DNA from: Desulfosarcina sp.
GTDB taxonomy: Bacteria > Desulfobacterota > Desulfobacteria > Desulfobacterales > Desulfosarcinaceae
DNA: 11,543 nucleotides
Direction of reading: 5' to 3'
Assembly (NCBI GenBank): GCA_018224455.1
Contig: JAGTUY010000032.1
Coordinates: forward strand, 1 to 11,543
The notes beneath the pieces are model-generated. The model was not told the DNA's origin. It did no database searches and worked only from the letters and a program-made list of their open reading frames with translations. The first letter of the stretch is position 1. Each line of letters opens with the position of its first letter. A program made the translations under genes and the position numbers. Shown piece after piece: positions 1 to 5,220 of this stretch.

Positions 1-39
1 CAAGACATCAGGAGCCACCTGCAAGATTTAAGGGCATGA
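1..39 (+). CDS. Possible C-terminal tail of an upstream gene (partial)
   Basis: The first forward frame reads 12 codons (QDIRSHLQDLRA) to a TGA at 37-39. The composition is protein-like, and a strong forward intrinsic terminator follows 62 nt later, which would suit the end of a gene entering from the left. The other two forward frames are also open until stops at 29-31 and 63-65, so the choice of frame is a guess. No family can be named from so few residues. Confidence 0.25.
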   Translation, partial: QDIRSHLQDLRA

Positions 40-80
40 TTTACGGCAGAGCTTCGAAAAAATAGGCAATAAATCAAAAT

Positions 81-95
81 CCGCCGACATGGCGG
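81..95 (+). other. Short hairpin upstream of the terminator
   Basis: CCGCC-gacat-GGCGG forms a 5-bp GC-only stem with a 5-nt loop. It lies directly before the stronger terminator hairpin. It has no T-run of its own, so by itself it is not a terminator. It may stabilise the 3' end of the upstream transcript. Confidence 0.4.
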
Positions 96-100
96 TAAAT

Positions 101-132
101 GGCAGAGCCTTTAACGGGGCTCTGCCTTTTTT
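101..132 (+). terminator. Rho-independent terminator, rightward
   Basis: GGCAGAGCC (101-109) pairs perfectly with GGCTCTGCC (118-126) around an 8-nt loop, and six T residues follow directly (127-132). The T-run is on the + strand only, so this terminates a gene lying to the left of the window, not the leftward gene that ends at 194. Confidence 0.85.
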
Positions 133-193
133 GGTACTTCTTAAGCGATAATTATGATCTATTTTGCTGGGTTAAAGGGGTTCTGTCTTTTTT

Positions 194-1090
194 CTAAGCG
201 GATGATAGATCTCCCTTGCCCACGATGATGTCGGTCAAAGCAAAAAATTCACTTACATACTCCCACGACACGGTAAGCGCATCAAGTTTCTGATCAAATT
301 TAAAATTATTTGCTGACTTTTCTTCTGGGTTGTCTGGCAGGCGAGTCACAAACAACCATAACAACTCATATTTCTTTTCAAACTGGCACCAAGACGATGA
401 TCCGATGTCCAGATTGCGTTGAATACAATACCTGAATTTTTTTGCTGGCAAATAACAATTGTCCTTGCTCAATATCATTCGATTTTCTATTGCAGGTGGG
501 AGTTTACACCGTTTGATTGTATCTGCAAAGTTATGGGGTGCTTCCGTTCCTGACCGGTACTTGCGCCAAATCGGATATCTCAGGTATTCGTAACCCAAAA
601 TGATCTTTGTCATCAACGTCTCAAATTCGTAGAAAGGCGCCTCTAGTTTTGTCGCAACCTTGTTCTCTTTTTTCCGTGAGGTTTTGCCATCACACCCCAT
701 TTCACCCCTGGCTTGTTCCACAAACCGGGTGCATTCTTCTGCGTACAACCGCGTGAGCGCCGAGCAATGATAAAGCATCGATCCCATAACATACTTTAAC
801 GGCTTAAGAAGATCGAGTTCGCTCCTGTAAATTTCGAGCAGCCGCCCACGTATTGCCGGTAATAAAAATGACACCATGGCGTTTTGGCTTGATCCTTCAG
901 CGAGCACAGGGCGTACCCCAAAATTGGTCAGAACCGTATTGGGATCCGAAACAGGCATGGAGTCTTCGCTATTTGCGTAAAACCAGTCTCCAGTCTCATC
1001 TCTCCGAATACAGATTCCCCTTTCAAAGGTAACCTTATCAAACTGTTCCCATGGAAAATTTTTCTTCATGATCTGCGCGATTTTCTCCAT
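194..1090 (-). CDS. Hypothetical protein, 298 aa, unknown family
   Basis: I do not recognise a family. The frame is open further upstream to 1249, but that would overlap the methyltransferase gene. The ATG at 1090 (MEKIAQIMKKNF...) lies 43 nt after that gene's stop and is the likelier start. No good Shine-Dalgarno sequence precedes it, so the start is uncertain; an ATG eight codons further in is an alternative. The protein is soluble-looking, without a signal peptide or membrane segment. It is rich in aromatic and charged residues, with a basic stretch near residues 145-160 (DGKTSRKKENK) and a helical, Tyr/Trp-rich C-terminal half (YEYLRYPIWRKYR). The helical character faintly recalls HEPN-like helical bundles, but no diagnostic motif is visible. 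It probably shares a transcript with the methyltransferase upstream. Base composition is close to that of the methyltransferase and lower in GC than the genes at 6672-8250. Confidence 0.7.
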   Translation of the reverse strand: MEKIAQIMKKNFPWEQFDKVTFERGICIRRDETGDWFYANSEDSMPVSDPNTVLTNFGVRPVLAEGSSQNAMVSFLLPAIRGRLLEIYRSELDLLKPLKYVMGSMLYHCSALTRLYAEECTRFVEQARGEMGCDGKTSRKKENKVATKLEAPFYEFETLMTKIILGYEYLRYPIWRKYRSGTEAPHNFADTIKRCKLPPAIENRMILSKDNCYLPAKKFRYCIQRNLDIGSSSWCQFEKKYELLWLFVTRLPDNPEEKSANNFKFDQKLDALTVSWEYVSEFFALTDIIVGKGDLSSA

Positions 1091-1133
1091 TTCTATGGTA
1101 AGAATTGATGCCCTTTTGCATGAAAAATAGGAG

Positions 1134-1670
1134 CTAATCCGTTTTGATCGCAACAAGCGAGGCGGTTTGATCAAATTTTTCAGAAAGGTCTGCCTTTTTC
1201 TCTTCGTAGTAGACGATGCGGAAGGACTGAAAGGCCCGAAGCAATTCATTTTGTTTCAGACAGTATTTTTCCTTTTCTCCATCCATAAACGATTCAAAGA
1301 TCAAAACCCCGCCGGTCCTGAGACCATTCTTAATCAAGGGAAACAGACGTCTGTCTAAGAACCGAACGTTGGTGATAAGCTCATAGCGATTCTGTGGAAT
1401 ATCCCAGGTGTCCAAATCCGCGCAAATGACCCTGATATTCGGATTTTTGCCTGCAAGATGATCGGTTACAACCGTTGAAATGTCAACCGCATCCACTGCA
1501 AACCCCTTTGCCGCCAAAAAAATACTGTTTCTCCCGTTACCGCAGGCGATATCCAATGCATCCCCAAAGGATGCAAGACGCCAATACTTCTTCAGGATGG
1601 GGGACGGACCGGCTCCTCCCAGGTCCTTCAAATATCTTGAGTTCCATCTTTTGCGATCTCTATCCGTCAT
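1134..1670 (-). CDS. Class I SAM-dependent methyltransferase, small
   Basis: This 178-residue protein carries the Rossmann-fold signature of class I methyltransferases. Motif I is ALDIACGNGRN (residues 38-48), which binds S-adenosylmethionine. An acidic end of strand 2 follows (VDAVDIS, 59-65), then CADLDTWDIP (83-92, motif III region) and a later LRTGGVLIFES strand/turn (117-127). Overall it resembles short TehB/Methyltransf_11/25-type enzymes. The length is close to the minimal fold, so there is no extra substrate domain and the methyl acceptor cannot be predicted. Start ATG 1670 is preceded by AAGGA very close to the codon. The gene is the first of a leftward pair with the 298-residue unknown protein. 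The upstream region contains two TTGACA boxes on this strand but no convincing -10. Confidence 0.88.
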   Translation of the reverse strand: MTDRDRKRWNSRYLKDLGGAGPSPILKKYWRLASFGDALDIACGNGRNSIFLAAKGFAVDAVDISTVVTDHLAGKNPNIRVICADLDTWDIPQNRYELITNVRFLDRRLFPLIKNGLRTGGVLIFESFMDGEKEKYCLKQNELLRAFQSFRIVYYEEKKADLSEKFDQTASLVAIKTD

Positions 1671-1913
1671 GATCCTTAGTTTTACTTTGACCCGTCATGT
1701 CAATAGGCAAAGGTATCTGCCTTCATGGTGACTTGAGACAGTCAATATGTCAATTGTTAAAAAGTACAATCGGCAAGAAATGTTTCCGGCTATTATCTTG
1801 TGAAACTCTTTCCAGTTACAGGGTGTAAAAAAGGTAATATGGTCTCGTCAGATATCATTATTTAAATTTATATGCATCTGAAATTTATTTTTAAAACAAT
1901 TTAATTGGGATGC

Positions 1914-1930
1914 CGGCACGGAATATGCTT
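1914..1930 (+). promoter_or_regulatory. Candidate sigma-54 (-24/-12) promoter
   Basis: The sequence CGGCACG-gaat-ATGCT matches the sigma-54 consensus TGGCACG-N4-TTGCW. The invariant GG (1915-1916) and GC (1927-1928) have the required 10-nt spacing, and the whole GGCACG core is present; the mismatches are the leading T and the first T of the -12 box. Transcription would start near 1940, leaving a leader of about 125 nt before the zinc-ribbon gene. An A/T-rich tract lies just upstream, as is common where an activator contacts the promoter by DNA bending. The functional link to the gene is inferred. Confidence 0.5.
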
Positions 1931-1961
1931 TGCTCATTATCAACGGTTGAGACGCAATGGT

Positions 1962-1978
1962 GTCGGCAATTCGCCGAC
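1962..1978 (+). other. Inverted repeat in leader of zinc-ribbon gene
   Basis: GTCGGC (1962-1967) pairs with GCCGAC (1973-1978) around a 5-nt loop. An A-run, not a T-run, follows on the + strand, so it is not a forward terminator. If the sigma-54-like promoter is real, this hairpin sits in the 5' leader about 20 nt after the start of transcription. Confidence 0.5.
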
Positions 1979-2064
1979 TTAAAAAAAACATAAATTGAAA
2001 GAAAATCGATCAAGCCGGTAGGTAATGTAATGGCTTTCTTCTCACCTTAAAGTTGGAGTTCATC

Positions 2065-2301
2065 ATGGACAATTTCGCGCTGGTATGTGTCATCTGCAAG
2101 AAAGAAAACCGGGGTCGGGGCGTCTGGACATATCACGACAACCCAACGACCGGTGAGAAAGAAGACGGCTTATGCCCGGATTGCTGCCAGGAGCTATTTC
2201 CTCAGTTTCACAGAGAATATGAACGGCCTGAAAAACATAGGTTTAGCATTGGTAGACGATTGTTTTCTGTATTCAATCAATTCAGGTCCGAAGCTAATTA
2301 A
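2065..2301 (+). CDS. Small zinc-ribbon-like protein, 78 aa
   Basis: The start is taken as ATG 2065, because TTGGAG at 2053-2058 is a well-placed ribosome binding site; an in-frame TTG at 2053 falls inside that site and is unlikely. The protein has two CxxC knuckles (C8/C11 and C37/C40, with an extra C41) separated by about 25 residues, in the context VCVICKKENRGRGVW...GLCPDCCQELFP. From memory this resembles the short C-terminal tail of some deltaproteobacterial PAS sensor kinases and response regulators (C-x2-CKK-x5-GxW...GLCPEC-x3-LYP), here as a free-standing protein. The paired cysteines suggest Zn or another metal site. After residue 50 the chain is basic and hydrophobic (RRLFSVFNQF). 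The role is unknown. The gene appears to be monocistronic and faces the leftward TPM gene. Confidence 0.75.
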   Translation: MDNFALVCVICKKENRGRGVWTYHDNPTTGEKEDGLCPDCCQELFPQFHREYERPEKHRFSIGRRLFSVFNQFRSEAN

Positions 2302-2348
2302 CAACGCTCGCTAGACATGGATTTTTCACGAAAACTGCATCCACTTTC

Positions 2349-2399
2349 TTAACGGTTCCAGCCTTCAGCTTTAGCCTTTCTCGCCCACCCGTTTAATGG
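2349..2399. repeat. Diverged intergenic repeat, copy 1
   Basis: This stretch shares an ordered set of words with 10023-10095: TTAACSG at one end, then TCAGCTTT, then a C-rich stretch ending in GTTAATGG or GTTTAATGG. TCAGCTTT is at 2365-2372 and AATGG at 2395-2399. It lies 35 nt downstream of the stop of a leftward gene, between convergent transcripts, much as copy 2 does. The alignment was made by eye and needs gaps. Confidence 0.4.
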
Positions 2400-2411
2400 C
2401 TTAGCAGCCAT
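2396..2411. other. Small hairpin between convergent genes
   Basis: ATGGC (2396-2400) pairs with GCCAT (2407-2411) around a 6-nt loop, about 25 nt after the stop of the leftward TPM gene. No T-run follows on either strand, so it is at best a weak 3'-end structure. No clear terminator was found between the convergent genes. Confidence 0.3.
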
Positions 2412-2434
2412 CAGCATATTTGCTTATTTGCTAT

Positions 2435-3094
2435 TCAGCGATCTCCATCTATGATCAGGTTGTTGAGTTCATTGGTATCACCGGGCTGGATGGGAAAATG
2501 AACCTTGAGGAGATCGCCGATGTCTTGAATGGCCTTGCAGATGGCCTCGGCGCCTTGCCCGCTGCGGATACCCCGGGTGATGCGGCCCACCAGCTGGTTC
2601 CATTCCTCCTGGGGGACTTTTTCGTGGATGCCTTTATCGGCCAGCAGCCACACTTTATGCTCAAAAACCGAGATAAACAGCAAGACGCCGTTGGCGTCGC
2701 GTGTGCGGTAAAGCCCCTTTCTGAAAAATCCGTTCACGGCGGCCTCCTCCACTTCCTCATCGATCTCCCGCCGGGAGATGAACAGACGCTTGAGGGTCGG
2801 GCAGCGCCCAACGATCCAATGAAACAGGGCGAAAAAGATGGCGAAAAACCCGAGGAACAGCCACATGTTTTGGGTGCCGATCCACAGCCACCCTCCCAGA
2901 AAGTGCGCGGCCAGCAGGGCCAGCGGCAGGGCGAATGCTATCGCGCCCAATACGTCGGCCGTCGGATAGTGGTAACTGGAGGAGACGATCATGCAGACGA
3001 TCTCTCCAGCGGTTCTCTTTTCAGTGGCAGCCACCACGGACGCGATTCGCTTTTGATCCGCCTCCGGTAAGAATGTTTCAGCCAGGTTTTTCAT
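2435..3094 (-). CDS. TPM-domain membrane protein with inserted hairpin
   Basis: The start is ATG 3094, because AAAGGT (3101-3106) then sits about 6 nt upstream; an ATG two codons earlier (3100) would abut that site. The 219-residue product matches the second TPM-type protein often found beside LemA (the COG3762-like group). An N-terminal helical and strand part (1-45, EKRTAGEIVCMIVSSS) is followed by two membrane segments (about 47-68 and 76-96). The rest of the TPM fold follows: FFRKGLYRTRDANGVLLFISVFEHKVWLLADKGI at 123-156 and a helical end (164-198). The membrane hairpin therefore interrupts the TPM domain. No signal peptide is present; an inner-membrane location is inferred. It is the last gene of the leftward lemA cluster, 73 nt after the other TPM gene. 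The biochemical role of this family is not settled. Confidence 0.88.
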   Translation of the reverse strand: MKNLAETFLPEADQKRIASVVAATEKRTAGEIVCMIVSSSYHYPTADVLGAIAFALPLALLAAHFLGGWLWIGTQNMWLFLGFFAIFFALFHWIVGRCPTLKRLFISRREIDEEVEEAAVNGFFRKGLYRTRDANGVLLFISVFEHKVWLLADKGIHEKVPQEEWNQLVGRITRGIRSGQGAEAICKAIQDIGDLLKVHFPIQPGDTNELNNLIIDGDR

Positions 3095-3167
3095 CCGCAT
3101 ACCTTTGTTTTTGCTTGTGTGACCGGGCTTATCCCGACCGGTCCTGATCGGTTTCGACCTGGCACGG

Positions 3168-4064
3168 CTACCACCCGCCCGATGCGCCGCCCCCACCGAA
3201 GCCGCCGCCGCCGCCGGAGAAACCGCCAAAGCCCCCGGACGAAAACCCGCCCCCGCCGGAACCCCCGCCCCAATAGCCGCCGTGATGACCGGAATGAGAA
3301 CGGCCGGCGACGAGCGGTCCCCCGATCAGGCTGATCAGCAGGCCCGCCACCAGGCCCAACGGGATAAGGCCCAACAGCAAAAGCGGCCCCAGACCGAAGA
3401 AAAGCGCCCCGGCAATCGGAAACAGAACCGCACCGGCGGTTGCCCCCATCACCCGGCTGGCCCGGCCGAGTGCGTTGATCAGGAAAAACAGGGCAAACAA
3501 GGCGATAATGGGAACGCCGGTCTGGGACTGCCTGGGCTGACGATGGTCGTCCGTCACCGCGTATTCTCCCCGCACGGCATCGATAATAGCGGTCACGCCA
3601 TCGGTGATTCCCCGGTCGAACTGCCCTGATTTGAATTGGGGTGCAATCACGTTGCGGATGATGCGCCCTGCCAGCAGATCGGTCAAGCGCCCCTCCAACC
3701 CGTAACCGACATCGATGCGGATTTTACGCTCGTTTTTAGCGATCAACAGCATGGCGCCGTTATCCAATTTCTTTTGACCGATTTTCCAGGCCTCGACCAC
3801 ACGCATCGAGAAGTCTTCGAGGGAATCGCCTTGAAGCGACGGGATGGTCAGCACCACGATCTGAGTGGATTCCTTCTGCTCAAAGTCGGTCAGGGCCGCT
3901 TCCAGCTGCCGTTCACTGGCGGTGCTGAGCATGTCGGCATAATCGTTGACATGTCCTTTAAGCCGGGGCACTTCCAGCGCTGCCGCATTGACGGCGCCTG
4001 CAAATACCAGCAGGAAGAGGAGAAGGATTGACCCGATGCTGCGCAATTGGCTTTCAGTTCTCAT
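3168..4064 (-). CDS. TPM-domain protein with Gly-rich tail (YgcG-like)
   Basis: The 298-residue protein begins with a signal peptide or anchor (SILLLFLLVFAGAVNAAA, 12-29) and then a complete TPM domain (about 34-165). That domain includes VNDYADML (39-46), TQIVVLTIPSL (67-77), DNGAMLLIAKNERKIRIDVGYGLEG (101-125), and the helix before IIRNVIAPQFKSGQFDRGI. Three hydrophobic membrane segments follow (about 183-202, 205-224, 226-248). The tail (255-298) is almost only Gly with Ser, Phe and Trp. This is the usual layout of the YgcG/COG1512 group, whose TPM domain is exported. Start ATG 4064 is 22 nt after the lemA stop; an AAGGG element lies somewhat far upstream (about 14 nt), so the exact start is a little uncertain. 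Its position between lemA and the second TPM gene supports a joint membrane function. Confidence 0.9.
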   Translation of the reverse strand: MRTESQLRSIGSILLLFLLVFAGAVNAAALEVPRLKGHVNDYADMLSTASERQLEAALTDFEQKESTQIVVLTIPSLQGDSLEDFSMRVVEAWKIGQKKLDNGAMLLIAKNERKIRIDVGYGLEGRLTDLLAGRIIRNVIAPQFKSGQFDRGITDGVTAIIDAVRGEYAVTDDHRQPRQSQTGVPIIALFALFFLINALGRASRVMGATAGAVLFPIAGALFFGLGPLLLLGLIPLGLVAGLLISLIGGPLVAGRSHSGHHGGYWGGGSGGGGFSSGGFGGFSGGGGGFGGGGASGGW

Positions 4065-4086
4065 GGCATGTGGTCTAACACCCTTG

Positions 4087-4677
4087 CTAATCAAATTTGA
4101 TTGTGGGCGCCTGGGTGGCACCGGCTTCCGCCTTGAAGTATTCTTTACGGTCAAGATGCAGTATCAGGCTGTTGGTGAGGCTGTAGGGCAGGCTGCGAAT
4201 TTTGGCGTTAAACGCTTCGACGGATTGGTTGTAGCGCTGGCGGGCCACATTGATTCGGTTTTCCGTGCCTTCGAGCTGATTCTGCAAGTCCAGAAAATTC
4301 TGGTTAGCTTTCAGGTCCGGGTAACGCTCCACTACAACCATCAATCGTGAAAGGGCTGACGACAGCCCCCCCTGGGCATCCAGCATTTGCTGCATGGCCT
4401 GGGCATTGCCCAGATCTTTGGTGGAAAGCTGGACACTGGTGGCTTTGGCCCGCGCCTCGATAACCGCCTGAAGGGTTTCTTTTTCATGGGAGGCAAAGCC
4501 TTTGACGGTGGCTACCAGGTTGGGGATCAGATCAGCCCTGCGCTGTAAATTGCTTTCCACGTCGGCCCAGCCTCTGAACACCTGTTCTTCCATCTGTTGC
4601 AGGGTGTTGTAACCGCATCCGTTGGCGACAGCCGTGAGCATTATCGCCGCCATCAGCCATTTCGCGTATTTGAGCAT
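4087..4677 (-). CDS. lemA: LemA family lipoprotein
   Basis: The 196-residue protein has a hydrophobic N-terminus ending in a lipobox-like VANG-C21, then the LemA core. The core shows the hallmark RRADLIPNLVATVKGFASHE (46-65), the helix ETLQAVIEARAKA (67-79), and the strongly conserved NQNFLDLQNQLEGTENRI (125-142) followed by VARQRYN. RSLPYSL near residue 161 corresponds to the family's R-x-(F/L)-P element. Length is typical for LemA. Start ATG 4677 has an excellent AAAGGAG site at the normal distance. It leads a leftward cluster with two TPM genes, an association seen widely in bacteria. The cellular role of LemA/TPM pairs is not firmly established; an envelope function is inferred. Confidence 0.95.
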   Translation of the reverse strand: MLKYAKWLMAAIMLTAVANGCGYNTLQQMEEQVFRGWADVESNLQRRADLIPNLVATVKGFASHEKETLQAVIEARAKATSVQLSTKDLGNAQAMQQMLDAQGGLSSALSRLMVVVERYPDLKANQNFLDLQNQLEGTENRINVARQRYNQSVEAFNAKIRSLPYSLTNSLILHLDRKEYFKAEAGATQAPTIKFD

Positions 4678-4712
4678 GGTGGCTCCTTTAACATTAGATT
4701 TGAGATGTTTGT

Positions 4713-4737
4713 GCTGGGGATGAATAATTTCCCCAGC
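4713..4737 (-). promoter_or_regulatory. Inverted repeat upstream of lemA
   Basis: GCTGGGGA (4713-4720) pairs with TCCCCAGC (4730-4737), an 8-bp perfect stem with a 9-nt AT-rich loop, 36 nt upstream of the lemA start. It could be an operator or a leader hairpin. No T-run is placed to make it a terminator. Confidence 0.5.
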
Positions 4738-4834
4738 CGGGTATGATCTGATATACTGCGACAGGAAACCCGATTTGACAACCCTTGAAAATACACCCTG
4801 CCGATACTCCGGAATTGGCGTGACAGCCAGGCCT

Positions 4835-4904
4835 GACGAAGCAAGCCGGGGCGCAACGCCTCCGGGCGCGGTTCAATTCTCAGAGCGTTAGCCCCGATCG
4901 CGTC
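4835..4904. repeat. GC-rich folded element (possible dispersed repeat)
   Basis: Nested complementary segments occur: GACG 4835-4838 with CGTC 4901-4904, CGGGGC 4847-4852 with GCCCCG 4891-4896, and AACGC 4855-4859 with GCGTT 4885-4889. Only short internal loops separate the helices. The block is much richer in GC than its flanks. This could be an extragenic repeat or a structured RNA; which strand would be transcribed is unknown. Confidence 0.4.
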
Positions 4905-5220
4905 TCTATTCCGTATGAAACCGACTGTATGACCCATCTGCGTCAATTAACCAGACATTAATCGTCAAATGAACCAGTGGGTAATCCGGTTTTAAAATAC
5001 AACTATATGAAATAATTTTAAAATAATAAAAACTTAGCCATCGGCATGGTATGTGCTCTCTTGAGGCGAAGACAACGATTCGAATCACACGCGCACTTCT
5101 ATTCCTAAGGGAGCTATCTGCCTTGGACTGGAATCGGGTGCTGATGTTGTGATTGCCAGTACGATACAATCCGAAAACTGTGGCTGGCTCGATAAACGCT
5201 CCATTCGGGAAGGCTGAAAT

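Larger units (their letters stand above)
1671..2064. other. Divergent AT-rich intergenic region, 394 nt
   Basis: No gene is visible. It separates the leftward methyltransferase gene from the rightward zinc-ribbon gene and must hold both promoters. Three copies of (T/A)GTCAAT occur at 1698-1704, 1740-1746 and 1748-1754. An A/T-rich tract spans about 1855-1905. A sigma-54-like box lies at 1914-1930 and a hairpin at 1962-1978. Confidence 0.6.
4678..5220. other. Divergent intergenic region, 543 nt
   Basis: No convincing gene is present; the open frames on both strands look like chance or repeat-derived. The part next to lemA (about 4713-4905) is GC-rich and full of inverted repeats. The middle (about 4955-5040) is AT-rich and featureless. 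The last 150 nt contain a 51-codon open frame without an ATG, ending just before the pentapeptide lipoprotein gene. The promoters for lemA and for that gene must lie here, but no box is good enough to mark. Confidence 0.6.

Noticed and set aside
1962..1990. Terminator at the GTCGGC/GCCGAC hairpin
   Set aside because: The hairpin is followed by A residues on the + strand, and on the - strand the T-run precedes it, so neither direction fits an intrinsic terminator.
2420..4031. Rightward open frames opposite the TPM genes
   Set aside because: They lie antisense to two well-supported TPM proteins and have no recognisable domain or ribosome binding site.
4653..4946. Leftward 97-codon open frame upstream of and overlapping the lemA start
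   Set aside because: It overlaps the lemA start out of frame, has no ribosome binding site and coincides with the GC-rich folded block, so it is more likely repeat-derived.
5181..5200. Second sigma-54-like box (TGGCTCG-ataa-ACGCT) before the pentapeptide lipoprotein gene
   Set aside because: The GG-N10-GC spacing fits, but transcription would start near 5211, inside the ribosome binding site at 5207-5213, leaving no usable leader.
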